Below are positions 12,001 to 27,000 of a DNA stretch of 64,000 nucleotides, piece after piece. The notes below the pieces were generated by a model. The model ran no database searches and was not told the DNA's origin. It was given only the letters and a program-made list of their open reading frames with translations. A program made the position numbers and the translations under genes. The stretch is from Chaetorhynchus papuensis (Eukaryota > Chordata > Aves > Passeriformes > Rhipiduridae): NCBI GenBank assembly GCA_013396525.1, contig VWYX01000682.1:372001-436000 (forward strand), in the 5' to 3' direction. Numbering within the stretch: position 1 is the first letter of the stretch; each line of letters begins with the position of its first letter.

Positions 12001-15000
12001 TTTCAAACACTGTTCTCCAAGGTCTGCCTTGGCTGATAAATTGTATTAAAAAAATCAAACTATAAAAGCACGCCCAAAATCAGTTCACTATAATAAATCA
12101 AGACCTCTCCAGCAATCAGACGAGGAAAGTTCAAATACTGAACCAGTGTCAACCACCTGAGAATTTACTAATCAAGTAACACAAGAAACATTTCCCAAAA
12201 CACTGAGAACAACAAAGCTTGTAAGCAATGCTTTGCAAAGATATTCCACCTGTATAATGTGACCAGGCAGGAAAACATGGGAGTACTTGCCTGATACCGT
12301 GTATGTTCTTGATGGCATAACTTATCTCTCTCCGCAGTTCCTTCTCATTGAATTCCATCTAGAGGAGCAGCAACACACGAGAGCATATCAGGGACGGTTT
12401 TTAACAAAACATAAAATATCACCTCTCCATATATAACCATAAGACAAGCAAGTTCAGCTGTTAAAATAGTCATTTCTAATTACACTAAACAATGTATAAG
12501 TATTTTAAAACGTTTTAACACTAAGGCTACAGGCAGCAGAAAATATTGTTGAAAATCACACACTCTTCCACTCCAGATATACCAACAGCTGGAATGATTT
12601 TGAAGAGTTGACAGAGTAAGCCAGAAACAGGATTTGGAAGACTCCACTTTCTTTTTTTTAAGCCTGGTTTCTTAAAGTGGTGCAACTTTTGTGATTATGA
12701 TCTGTTTATCCTCCCCTTCCCATTCTACAGTTTTCAAGTAAATTTAAGAGAGGAGTTGTCTCAATTATGAAGTTATAAAGCTTTTCTTTAAGCTTCTTGA
12801 AAGCCAGCTAGCTGGAAGAGAAGTCAGTGTTGTCACAAATAAAAGGGTCATTACCTAAGTCAAACCACCATAGAATGATTTGGGTTGGAAGGGACCTAAA
12901 GGTCTATTTTCCATAAATCTCATTTTAATAGATACCAGCTACTTGAACACAAGTCAAATTTACCAACTGTAATTGTTTGCCTGCCCCATTTAACCAGAAG
13001 AAAGATGCCATTTTTGAAAAAACAATAGAAGAGCACAGAAAATAGTATGAACTAGGATTATAATAATATTGTAATTCTTGTATTTTAGAATTCTTAGCAT
13101 GTCTCAGTATCCAATCCTAGAAATTAAGCCAAATGTCTCAATTACAACTTCAAGTAATTTCTTCCATAGTGAAAAGCATGTTCTTTCAATCAAATCTTTT
13201 CTTTGCTACACTACTATCAGTATGAACATAAGGATACATAAACAAAACAAAGCACATCAGCAAGATGCATAAATACCTTCACGAGTTCAAAGGGAAAACG
13301 TTCATGGAAAATACGATTGATTTTGGCACCTCCTGAAAGTTCTAGTGTATCAACTTGATCTCCTGATCCTTCAATTCTTTTTTCAAAGTCCACTGAAAAC
13401 TGTTGTACCATCCTAAATTTCAAAGGAGGGGAGGAAAGAAAAAAAACGAACAAAACCCACAACAATTTAAGCATATTAACTACCAACTCTTATTTCAGTA
13501 CTATGCAACTAGTACTGCCTATTAAAACATATTTAGCAATTGCCAAAAGTATCTGTAACAACAACTGATTCGGGCAAGCTGCCAATCCATAGAATCCATA
13601 CCCACACAGATACCCCTGTATCCCTTCTGTCTTGCAGGACACAGTACAGTCTAATAGCATGATGTGAATCAAATTACTAACCTGATCCAGTGCTGGAAAA
13701 TTCAGAAGAGATTGGTAAAGAACTTATTATCCCTATACCAAAAAGCAAGCCCAAGAACCAGTACTAATATGGTGATGTGTCAGTACCACAAGCTCCAGCT
13801 TACTTGGCTATGCTTTGAGTTCTGCAGCAGGAGCATTCAGAAGAGCATACAGGAGAGTTCTTCCAGTCATGGAAAAGTCAAAGGTGATGTCCCTCTGTTT
13901 TTGCAACCAAAACATCTGGAGAAAAGTCACGAGGAACTGTCTACTCTTTTGGACACAGTTGTTACAAAAATAAAGAGTGAATCAGAGTCTTCATCTGGCT
14001 CAAGAAAGCCTCTCTAGTTCAGCTGATTATTTTCTGTTCTGAATTCCAAAGTTTTAATTAGAGAATGAATCCTGCCCCCATTATCACAATCCAGTGCTAT
14101 TACCATCTATCCCAGAGAAGCGAGTGCTAAAAACCTCTGAAATCAGACAGAGGAGGAATGTGACAAAAGTCATATGAGAGAGAAGAGCTAGGTTCATTCT
14201 ACAACTCCTCCTTCTTCCTTCACATGCTTCCTTTCTAAGTGGTAAATTTTATTTGCATATACACACAAGTGGCTGCAGAGGGCTGCAATTGAAGAAAAAA
14301 ACCATGGGAGAGTGAAAATGGCAGATCTCTCAGGTGAAAAGACAGGCGGTACTGAGTATCCAGCATCCCTGGAAACAGGCCAAGGAAGGAAGCAGCATGA
14401 AGCAAAGCAGCAGGAGGTAACGGGTGTTCAATTCACAACATCAGCATTGTCCTTTTTCCCTAGTGCTGAATCCACAATCAAGACAGGGCTGAGATTCCAC
14501 TTCCACTTGATTCCAAGTCAGATGAACAGTCATCTCTGTTCCATCAGTGTTACCAAAGTCTCATCTGACAGACTTGTTTTGTGGATGAGACCCAAACCAG
14601 ACAGTGACTTCAGCAATGAAAAAGCTTTCTAGTTCAGAACTGATGATGATAATCTCTAAGAATTTGCCTCACTGCTTTCTGAAGGCACACAAACTTTTAC
14701 TGACAACTCTTGCAGCAAAGGTCTCTGGGTCTTAGGCGCACAAAACATGAAGGAAAACCATCTCTGATTAATTTTGATCTTGCCATCTCTGAGTTCTTTT
14801 AGACAGACAAGTTTTTATACTAGAAAAAGAAGCCTTCTTTATTCTTCTTCCAGCCTCCTCATCTTACAGACTTCCAACACAATGTCTTTCCCTTGCTTGA
14901 GGTCATCTTTTTGGCAGACAGAAGAATGTGTCTATACAATCAGAAGCAGTTTTTTAACTTTGATCATCTCTGCTGCCCATCTTCATACCTTTTCCTTGTT

Positions 15001-18000
15001 CTGCTTTCTGTCTTTTCTAGGATTACTAAAATCAATTTAGGGAAAATTCTGACGAAATTGTAGAATAAAGTGTTCTGGAACATCAAACACAGAATTCTTT
15101 GGAGCTTGTATAAAGGATCCTTAACAATATCCTAATGTTTAAATTTAAACCAATCAGAAAGAAGGAAAAAAAAGGCAAAACAAACCCACTCAGAGTGGAA
15201 AAGCAGACAAAAGACACTCACTGCAACAGGGCTTTCGTTTTTCTGGTGGGATCTTCTGGTCTGAAGTTTTTGTATACCTCTACTTCATGTTCTATAGAAA
15301 GCAGCTGGCTCTGGAGTTTGCTTCTGAAAGCTGGCAGGGTATCCCGAATATGATTGGTAAGTTGCTAAAAAGCAAATAAAAGTCTTTTTATACCGTTAAA
15401 AAGATGAAAGCAGGAGCACAACCATTTCCTTCTGACTGCCAACCATATCAGCCATGACCTGTGCTAGTTTAGCAGTGCAGTTCCTTTTGTTCTCTGATGC
15501 AATGGAGACCGTTAAAGAACAATACAATATTCCTGGTGCATACATGTTGTAAGGAGGCTCAAAAAATTCCTTCATCCCCTCACTCACTGAGCCCTGCTAC
15601 TACACATGTTTAGTTACACCTGAAAAAGTTACACACATTACATGAGTGGTTTGAAATGACCTCTCATCTCTTTGTGCTGATGCCACACTCCCATTTTGCT
15701 GCTTTTCTGAAGGGTGTTTCACAATCCCCTATATATTTGTTCGGCACAACAACTCCTTTATGCTACAGCCACAAGTAAAAGGGGGACAAGAAAGAGATTC
15801 TGAGCACCCATAGCATGTCTTTACATATATATATGTTTTAATGTGTTTGAACAGCACTGTCCATGACTCACCTGTGCCATAAATTTCTCAGGCATTGTAC
15901 GCATTCCTTAATTAAAACCAAGCTGGACTTCTTCCACTATGCCCCAAACCCTCTTCCCAACCCCAGTCAGACAAGCTATAAATTTAGAATGTCATACGCT
16001 AAAATATATAAACTCAAATTTAAAGTTGCTCAGCAGACTGACAGGCACAAAATCAAAAGCTGAAGTTTCCCTGGAGCACCACCTTGTGGATACAAAGAAA
16101 CTGAAATATTACCTGAAACCACAGTAGGTCCCCAATAATAACTTGAGGGCAAAACTTACATACATCTTCCCATATATAACATTCTACCACGGTAAAAGCA
16201 ACAGAAGATCACCAGTTCCTACTGAAGTAGGTAAATATTCAAAACAGCTCTCAGAAACGTTAATAGCACATAAAGCAGTGCAAGTCAGGACAGACAAGAC
16301 AGTTGAAAGGTATGTGCAGCTTGTGCTTCCATCTCAAAACTAAGACATATGGATTAAACTTTCAGGATATAAAACAAGGCAAAACATTCTAAACACAGAT
16401 GAAAATGCAGGATACAAGCAAGTTCTTGCATCCTGATGCAGACTTTGGCTCTGCGGCACAAATGGCATTAGTAGGGTTTTTTAGGGAGCCCAGAGCATTC
16501 CATAGCCTGGCCGTCACTGTTGCAAAAAATTAAGCAGGCCAGCCAGTTAGTTTTCTACCTTAATCAGTAAAATTTCAGCTGTTTCCAGCTGCTGTCCAAA
16601 ATGGACAAAGCCAGGCTGACCTGGCCTTTTTCTGTTCCAGATGAAAAGCTGCAATTTGACAGTGAGCTGGCAAAAACAGTATCAAGTTTGACTTGTAGGG
16701 ATGCCAAAAACACTGGTCAACTGGTAAGTGAAATGTTACAACTGAGGAATAGGATGGTATACTTCAAAAATAAGATTTGTTTCCCTTCCTGATGTTCCTA
16801 TTCAATATGCTAAAGAACAAGGGAGTGCAGAACTGTCAGTGAAAGTCAGAAACTACAACTCACTGCAAGCTTTTGTATGCTACATGTAATACACAGCTTT
16901 GTTTTTACCTTGTGCAAATTAAAAACATTGAAAGCAGGAAAGGATAAGTGAGGTTCAGTGACCAACTCCATTGTAATTAAGTTTTTATATTGGCCCTATC
17001 ATTACAAAGCTGCCTTTCACCACAAAGGCTTCAGGTTTTACCTGGTTTAGAACCTTCTGGAGATATGGTGTTCCCATCCGATCTGCCATGTGCCTGTAGG
17101 ATGGGTGGGAAAGAAAGAATTTCCTTTCTGCTAGAAGAGCTGCCTTTATGTCCTTCTTCCCATCAATGTCTTTCTGGCTTCTGTTTACAACACCAATATA
17201 CCCTAAAAAGGACAAAACCAATGGGTAAATCAATGCAGTTATTGCCTGAAGTACTGAATTCATCTTAAATAGAACTAGACGATCTAAATTTTCCAATTTA
17301 GGCATTTCAGATCATGTTTACAAGTAGCATAGTAACCTTAACACTGTCTAAATTGTTCATTCTGTTATATATAACAGATAGACTTCCTTTTAAATCACTA
17401 ATTCAAATAGAAGAACATCTGAAACTCTAGTGAACCCCAAAGAAACTACTTCAAAAATAAACAAAAATCAAAAATAAAATTGAAATACACACACAGGTCT
17501 ACACAGATAAATGATATGACATTAATAAAATACCAAAAAAAAATTCTTCTCATTTGCTGGACCAACATGCTCCATGGGAGGAGATGGTAGTCTCATCAAT
17601 AAATTATACCTACAATCAAAATTCTTGATATTATTAACAGAATGAGCAACTGTGGCAGTAGCTGCCAGAACATGAAAAACTTCTGGGAAGGATCAAAACT
17701 TGTTTTAGAGTGAGATTACCAAAGCGCTGGTGCTTGCTTCTGTCAGATGCAAAGGAAAAAAAAAACATTCTTTTGTTACAAGGAATCCAGCAGAGAAGAA
17801 AAAAACTGGCTAATGATGTGTGTTGACATTAGACTGCATATTCCAGAGGAAGCAAGAATTTTCCAGGTCCAGAAAGGGTATTTTTTTAGCACAGCCACCT
17901 TTATGCTTGCTGAAAAGATAACTATAAAAGCAAGGAAGACATCAAGTCCAGCATAACTTCTGATTCATCTCCAGGACTCCCAAACACCACCCTTATCCAA

Positions 18001-21000
18001 ACCACTTTCTGCACTGCAAAGAATGCAGAAACATGAAGAATGCTGAACATTCTCACCTCTACGAAGAGGGAGTAGTTTGTTTTCTAGAACTTCTCTTGCA
18101 TCTGTTCCTTCATCCATCAGATCCAATTTTGTGATCACACCAATGGTCCTGAGGCCTGACCAGTGTGGAGGCAGGAGAAAAGTTATTGAAGGAAGAATCA
18201 ATTACATTCAGAAGAATAGTTATATCTTACAATTATATAACAACATATCTGTGCCCTTCTCAAAGCTTGTATCACACAATAACTGCTACAACTCAAGGTA
18301 TGATACGTCTGGAAAAGAAGAGAACATAATTGCCAGTGCTGAAATGTGTTCCTCAAAACTCCTTGACAAGGCTCAGCATCCCTACAATACCACAGTATAA
18401 AATTTACAACGTAAGTATCCAGAAATCCCATCAGCACCATCCCCTGTTTTGCCCAGTACTACGAAAAGTCCTAGATAAGCACTGCTTGCTCATAAGAGGT
18501 AGTGACAAAATTTCTAAAATGCATTTACAGCAACATTACCCAAACAATACTGAGCTAACAAACAGGTATATTGTGATGTTGAAGATTGTATGAGAATGTA
18601 AATACACATCTATACTACATATTATAAATTATAAAATTTCCCACAAGAGTTGGTCTATTACTTCCAATTATGTTATTACACTCGAAAACAAAAAGTGGTA
18701 ACATTCAATCGTGCTTACCCTGAGGGTCCACCTCCTTTGCCAGCTTCAGAGCATCTGAGTTGGCCAGGTCAGTATTAGCTGGAGTCACAGCCAGTATCAG
18801 GCAGTTCTCTCGAGAGATGAACTGCATTATCATGTCTCTGATCTGCTGCTCAATATCTGGAGGCTGATCCCCTACCGGCACTTTAGTGATTCCCGGCAAA
18901 TCGATAAGGGTCAGGCTTAAGACTACGTGGACAACACAGATCATAAAACTGGTTAGCATGCCAGACATGACAAAAAAGTCTACACATCTATGGCTGCAGA
19001 CAAGTCTTAGTCACATAAAACCTCACACAACTACCTTTATAGGCAGATAAATACGCCAACAGTTGTCAACAGCTCAAACAAAATGCCTGACAATCTCAAA
19101 AGAACACTTGTTTCCCCACTGGTCTTTCATCTCTGGATTTAGTAGTACTATTTAATACTTGAAATATTGCAACTGGTATAAAATGATACTTATACCAACT
19201 ATCCTTGAGGGCTCTAAGACAAATGAACACAGCTTTCTGAGCTTTGTCCAACAACAGGAGCACAGGCAACACACCACTCTCATTGCATCCTTCAAATAAA
19301 CCAAAGCAGTTGTTTGGATTTTTTTTTTTAATACAGTGTTTCTCTGACCATGTTTTCAACCACGTCTCCAATTAGGAAATTCCCAAAAAACAATCAATAG
19401 CTAGCCTAACTTATATAGCAAAACTGTTAAGGGGCTCAGGGATATGTTTTTGGTTTGGGGTTTTTTGGCTTGCTGTTTTATTTTTCTTTTTTTGATCTGT
19501 AACATCTTCAGAAAAGTCAGAAAGATGAAAAAATTAATCCATGAAGAAAACCTGGTTTGCTCTGGTATGATTTCCCCAGTAAAAGCCACAGTGCCAGGTA
19601 GAGGCATCCTGGCTTGGGGTATGCATATGGATACCGGGGTAACTGGGCATCCTTTAGACAAATGAGAAAAATGCAATTCCTAGAACAGAAATACCAGAAG
19701 TATATTTGGAGACTGGTTAATATAAACAACAGTGGCTGAACTTAAAGACTGATCCTAATCAAACAAAGCAAGAGCAATAGGTAGAAAATTTTCACTTTCT
19801 CCCAGAGTCAGTATGTTCAACAAACAAGCTGTGAGGCAGGGGATTTAGTTGAGCTTCTATGCAGTTAGAAAAATCAAGTACTTCAGCCAAACATATCACT
19901 TTTGTCCTACATCAAAGACAGATTGAATGGAAAACATTTTCTCTAGACTGTCTTCATTAAACTGGGCAGATGGCAACCAGAGGAACCAACTTTGATATAT
20001 ACAGGGGGCCTTCAACAGAAAGCAACTTCAAACACTATTACTGTCTGACTATATTTTTAGTGACAGCAAACAATAAATTTCCAGTAAGACAGGGAGACAG
20101 AGTGACTTTCTAGATCAGGGAATTCCTCTGGAGGGTGGCAAAAAGAAGTTTTGTTACTAAGTCCTACTACTGGTCTTTACTAATGAGCTACTATCTAATG
20201 GTGAATGCAGTGGACGAGAGATTGCCTCCGTCCTGATGCAGGGTGAGAATATTTTCAAATCAAGAGAATACTGAATGGGGCAGAGAGTCTGTGTTCTGCC
20301 CAGCTCTCATAGCGACAGCTCTCCACCACAGAGTGGTTTCTTCCAACAGGAGAATTTGAGGATTCTTCCAGACACACATCCACCGATGGTTCAACTCAGC
20401 CTCAAACCTTCTCCAGGAGATCAAGCAATAAGAACAGATACAAAAGGTGATAGCTACACAGACAGAGCTACATAATATGTTTATATGACATAAATGTAAA
20501 GTAGAATGATTTTACCTACCATGTGGAGAATATATTCTTAAATTAATAGGAACTGAAGAAATGCCTTTGTTCATTCCTGTTACTCTGTCTGTTTCTACTT
20601 CAATTTCCTGACGAACTTCATCAAAATCAGTAAATTTCTTCCCTTTGCAGTGTAGAAATTCAGCATACTCTGTCAAGAACAGCAATAACAACTCTATATT
20701 TCACAGGCTTATTGACTTGAACACCTACTTTCAAGCCCCCAGTGTTCTTCAGATGTGTGGGCACAGAAGTTCATCATCGTGGCTATGAGGAAAGCATTAT
20801 TATGATTGCACATATGAAAACCAGCCCTCAACAAGAAAGGCGGTTATAAAGTCAAGTTGACTGGATGATTTACTGCTCTTATCTTTAGCACATCATTTTC
20901 TGGGACAATGCAAAAGATTCAGTTAGATGCCATTTACAGTACTAGAATAAGTAACAGATTAAGAATGAGATTCTGTGTTTTCATCTGAACTCATTTGCCT

Positions 21001-24000
21001 GTAATATATCACTAAATGGAAAAGCGATTCAAATTCTGTACCATGAAAGATTTTTAGCATTTGCTCCCAAAACTAACAGCCCATGTTACACATGAATTCA
21101 GTAAAGGAATTCTGTAAATTTTTACAAGTTCATAATGAAAATAAGATCACTTAAAAACATACTAATGTTTTTAACACAACTTCTCATTTCCTAAAAGTGT
21201 CCTGTAGTCTAAATATGAATCATGTTTACAAGTTTGCAAGTGTCTATAGAAATAGCTGTGATTTTGTTGCAGTGGGAGAACACAACTAATTCCCAAGTCT
21301 TCAATATCATACGAGTTGTGTTTTACCTTAGAAGAGCACTGACCAGGAATCAGAGACAGATAATTTGTTAGACCCAAAGAACTTGACATTAAGTCCCTGT
21401 TTTGACTTTTGAATCCAAATACTGATACTAATCCAACCTTTTGGTTGCCTGCATAACCAAAAGCACATCCCAAGATTTTAAAACTGGAGTTTCTTCCTTC
21501 AAAGCAGAACACAAGAGTTTATCTACATAGGAAGGCTGCAATCAGAAATAATTACATAAATAGTAATCACAGACAGCAGCTCACATACTGTCCCCAGCAG
21601 GTCTAAGCAGTAGGACTGGAGAAAGGCTAAAAAGAGTTGCGCGTGTTCCAGCTCATTTCATCCTTCAATCAAGGTCTGTTCTCAAAGTTCCCTTTAGATG
21701 TTTCTTCTCCGGAAAATGTTACTTGGTAACAAGCCCACAAAAACCAGTGCAAAGAGCTTGCTTGGTACTCCAAGAACAGCAGCTAACAACACCAGATCTG
21801 AGAATATGGGTAAAAGAGGACCTTATGTGTCAGTACTGAAGCCTGTTCCCTAGAAGTCACGTTATTACTATTACTGACAGAGTTGTTAAAAACAAGCTAC
21901 AATAGTTAAAGCAAACTGACAGTCAAAAAAAGGACAGCGTGGAGGTGAAAACATCAAATACCTACCTGTCTGTGCTACAACATCATAATCCCTCCATATT
22001 CAAAAAGTAGGAGGAACAGGGAAGCTCACCCTTGATAAGACAAAAATACATCACTTATTTTAAAAACAAGAGAGCACCTAACAAAAAAACCACCTTCTTT
22101 TACATCCTTTTTTTAGCTCCAGCAGTAAAATGACAATGAATAGGAGTTTTGTTTCATTGTCCACTGTTTATTTAAAAAAAAACCTCAGGGAATATTCAAA
22201 TATTTCAAAAAGAAAAATAATATAATGCACAAAATAAAATATCTCAGTTGAGAATTTACATTTGTAAAATTTGTCATCTCAAGGTTGGAAAATAGCTACC
22301 TAATAAAAAAAAAGCTGACAAATGGTTCATATTTTGTCCCAGTTCTTCATGCAATGCTCCTGGCACAAAACACACTGTATTCTTCGTAGTTAGTTTTTTT
22401 TTCCCAGTGGTTCATCAGATTTTCTCAGAAAATTATTTCTAAATTCAGTAATTAATAGCTGGTGCCCAGCTGTAATCAGTTGGTAGCCAAGGAAGTTTTT
22501 CTCTTTGTCCCACTTCACACTCAGTAATAGAGTTACTATCTGACGTGGCTTCAAAGTAATCCAAATAAAAATATTTGCTGCTTTTTAGGTGGGTTAATAT
22601 TTAACGAAACTCCTTGATCTGTGGTGCCAGTAGTGCTGAAGGAATAAACTCCACAGTGGTTCGTAAACTGTGGTGTCACACGCAGCCTACGGAATAAGAA
22701 TTTCAAAGGACAAGCAGCACTTTGTTCTGCTCCTTTCAGCCCTCAGCCTGTCCTTGGCAATGATGTCTTCAGCCAGACTGGATAAGCACATGCTTTAATG
22801 CAATCTTCACTTTCCAGCTTTCATACACAGAAGAATACTAAGAAAACATTTTATTTACATTTTTGTGGGAATGGACACAAAGCCAGACAAGAAAAAGTGA
22901 TCCTGCCTGATGTCTAGCTTTCAGACATGTATTTTTTGTATAAAACTCAAGTTACATTAAGAGATAGAACAATTAGATACAAAATTAAAAGTCTTTGCAT
23001 GTAAAATACCTCTTTTTTTCCCCAGATTCATTAAAAGCACCTTGGATAACATAGAATGAAAAGGCTACCATAGCATAGTTCCTTTGGTGCATCCACAAGT
23101 GATTAATTATCTCTTCAGTTCTGATTAAATTAGACAAATCATACAAACAAGTGATATGGGATGACATCTTTTAAAATGCTCCTTATTTTTCCTGTCAGTT
23201 ACATCTCCCTATGCCTTTATGATTTAATCTAGCACAATGTTATACTGTTATTAGGAATAAACAGCCACTGCTGTTCTCAAACCTTTGAAATTATATAAAC
23301 ACCTGAGATATTTCATAAATTTGTTTCTAAGATGAAGACAGCCAAGTGACAAGGATCAGCGCTTAGAAATACATAAGGGATGTTTTGGAAAACATCCTTG
23401 ATCTGCATCAGGCTGAGCCCAAGACTTTACAAAGCCCAAAGACTTTACCCTGTACAGAATAGTCTGTTACTAGAGGTCAGGAATTCACCGAGATCAGAGA
23501 CCTGGATTCAGAACTGCTCTCAAACTGATTTCAAGCAGAGTTGCTTCAAGTCGGTAGCAGTATCCAGTCTAGAATACTCAAAAGAGGTTGAAAGTGTTCC
23601 AGAAAGGTGGCTCATTAAATTGCAGGCCTATAGCAAACATTTTAAACGTAGGCAGCACAGGTGGAATACCGGCTATTACTGCATCTTCTACCTGCCAGCC
23701 CCTTAGGGAGATGTCACTCAAGCAACAACAGTCTTTTTACCTTCAACAAAGCATCTCACAAAGCCTCAGAACTCTTTCCAAAAGAGTGATTTCAAGAGGG
23801 TGTTTTAAAAACATGCAAATAATCATCATCAGCCAAAGTACTTCACCTTTTCTTTGATGATGGACAGCTTTTTCTGAACAAAGTAAATGCAGTTAAGTGA
23901 ATCTGGACCATAGCAAATCATTCAATGGTGCTTCCTTGAAAAGAGAGGAAGTATCAAAAGCCCTTGTTGTCCTACCCAATCTACAATCCCTCTCTACTTT

Positions 24001-27000
24001 GCCATTTCTGTAGCTTTGCTAACAAGCTGAAGATTAAATACTCAAAACTGAGGTATTCCACTGCTAACCTCCAAGAAGAAAGGCTACAGGACCTATCCTG
24101 GTACTTCCTGAAGACAAAACAGAAAATCCTGTCAATGCAGAGAATTACAAGAATATCATAGCAGAAGATATTAAACATGGAAAACAGTGTAATCTGATGA
24201 AACTAACTACCATAGAATACCAGGTCACGCTCTTAGGAACCAGTGAAATGGTTCATTAGAAGGGTAATCACTCATACCAGAAGAAGAAAAGCATTCTTTT
24301 GGATGCAATAATCTTCTATAAAAATGTTTATTTGTAGAAGAAATTTCTCTCTGTTCTTTCAACTTTTTCCTATGGATGATGCTTTCAGTAGTTCCAAACC
24401 CTCACACAGTCCTCTTCCAGGCATTTTTCCTAAATTTACAAAGGCAGAGCTCTCACCAGAGCTCTCTCCTTCCCAGGACTGAGAAAAAGCAGTACAACCT
24501 TGTTAAGATGGCATTTCTGTGATGCATCTTGTACAATGTTTACTTCTGTATTTTACAACAGCACAACATCAGTGAGTTTTGCTCTGTCAGATTCACTGTG
24601 GGCATCAGGTTCTTTTCTGAAAATCACCTGTTTCCTCAAATACCTTTCAGTACAGAAAAAAAAACCATTAACGCAGCTGAATTTCTTCCTACTTTGGGGA
24701 TATTTCTCTTCTTTTGCAACCAATTTGAATTCCAATTCTGCCCTCCAGTATTTTTCACATTCTCACTTGTATTTGCCAAACACCAACTTAATAAACACTC
24801 TATTCTGTCATTCTATCAGTATTACAAAATACTGAACATGACCCGGAGGGGTGTCCCTTCCACTCTGTAAACAACTGTGCATCCATCTTGCAGGAGTCCT
24901 TGCTAAATCATGTTTCCCAAGATTGCTTACGATATTTTAAATAAAAGGAAGATAATATCAAAATCTTCACTGTACCTGAGGTAAGATACCCACCACACCT
25001 TAATTTACAGGCCTGCTACCCTGCAATAAAAAAAATGTACTGCACTGATGTGACGGGGTTATTTTCGTTGATGGGTTTGTGTTGGCTGCTGTTCATCTCA
25101 AATACCTTTCAGACTGTTAGTTAATAACTACTTACAGATTCCTTTCTCCCAAAAGTGAACTTTGACTGATGCTTCTGTCACTTTCCTTTATTATCTTTAT
25201 GAAGATGGGCATATATAGAGCCATTTTCCAATCTTAATGAGGTGATTCCATCTTTCCTAATGTCACTGAATATCTCTCTGGGACCAAGGGAAACAAAAGC
25301 TTCCAGGCAAAACCACTTGTAAAACCAAGTATTTGTGGGTACCATTAATTTGTCCCAACATGAGCTGAAGTTCATACCCCATTTTGAGGGTCCTGATGGG
25401 ACAAGTGGCTGAGCCCTCCAAGCCGTGCTGCCAGACCTCAGCAGACACTGGGATTGGCTCAGATTACCAGTACAGACAGCAGCATTTTGGAGATTTGCAG
25501 GTGCAAAGGAACCTTACGCTAAGCTTAAAATCAGGTTTCAAACCAGCAGCACTGTCCCTCTTTCAGGATATCAGTCCTGTTTGGGTGATGAGCCTTTCAC
25601 TGTCTCAGGAAGGGGTCACCCGTTATTACCAGCTTTTCCCCATGTTGGTGTCACTCTTTAGCTTTGGGGTACACACCTCAGTAATTTTACTGATCTCTCC
25701 AGCATCCCTGTTCATCACCTGAATGAGAGTGGGAACCAGGAAATGGCAGTCATTGTCTGCCTTTCCTCCCTGAAAAGTGCCCATTCTCTTCCCTGCTATC
25801 GGCACCAAAGCATTTTTCTAGATCTTGTCCCTAAAGACCTCCAAATGCCTCCCAGCTGATGAAGTCTCTAAGATCATTTCTGTTAGCTGAAATAACCAGT
25901 CTAAATTTATTTTTCATTTTCCATTAGAGGATTGTTTTTACCACCAGATGGCAACAGAAGATGGCTATGCTTGAGGAACAGTCTTGCAATACACGAAATT
26001 TGGATTAAAGCTCAACCATTTCAATAGAAAAGAGCATCTGCAAGACTTCAGAAAAAAACAGAATGTCTTTTAAACCTTATGATTTACTTTCCACTTCGTA
26101 TTCTAATTAACAGAACTCAAACAAATGTGGGTATTGTACATATGACTCATTCATCTAAAAATGTCCACCTCAATAATGATTTTCAAAATCTCTTAATTTG
26201 CTGAAGCAAGAAGAAAATCTGAAATTCCTCCAAAAAAATCAAAGAGGAAAATAATTCTCATAGAGCAAGGATATTTAACACGTAAATAACAAATAACAGG
26301 ATTTATACAGCAGGCAATGTATTTTTAACAAAGAGAAGACCTACTACAAAGGCTTCACACATTTTTGTTGCCACTGCTGCTCAAAAAAAATGTACTGTCT
26401 AACCTCAAAGAATCTAGTCATTATCTCACCTGCACAGGCAGAAGAAAGCACAGCAAGAACAGATTGCCTAAGGTTATACAGAATGTGGGGCAGCAGAAAG
26501 AAAAAAATAAACCCACACACAAAACCCACAACAAAATGAACAACAAACAAAAAACCAACAAAAACACCAACCCATCTCTCAAGACCACAGAAATTTCAAG
26601 TCATTACCTTCCCAAAGCTTACTCAGCAGCACCACTTAAAATATCAATTAACTGCAACAAAAACTATTTAATCTTGCTGCTGTATTAGATCAAAAAACCA
26701 CCAAACTAAGAACCATGCTCGAAGTTGTGAAACAAAAACTTAGAATGTCAAAGAAGTAAGTTTTAAGGTAAAAATTAAGGAATACCAACTCAAAGGAAGA
26801 AAAACCCACCACCTCACAAGCTCACTCAAAATTCTCATCCCAGGTCAGCTGTGCACCAACACTCGCATCTTAAAGACACATAGAGAAAAATCCTTCCTGC
26901 TCCTGGAAAGCAATCACGAGTAAGAAACAGAGAGACGAGCACTCTACACACACACTGGGAACTGCTGAAATACCACAACACTGCAGCATTTAAACAAATG

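Larger units (their letters stand above)
8272..20519 (-). other. DNM3: DNM3 introns 3-11 (between exons 3 and 12)
   Basis: Nine AT-rich introns between the exons listed separately; this range includes those exons. Apart from a CR1 3' tail at 12869-12905 and simple A- or T-rich runs, I saw nothing. All introns are GT-AG except intron 9 (11496-12290), which is GC-AG. Confidence 0.8.

Noticed and set aside
10317..12290. A second, mutually exclusive DNM3 exon 10
   Set aside because: DNM1 and DNM2 have such a pair, so I searched both flanking introns and saw no second TGLFTPD-type sequence.
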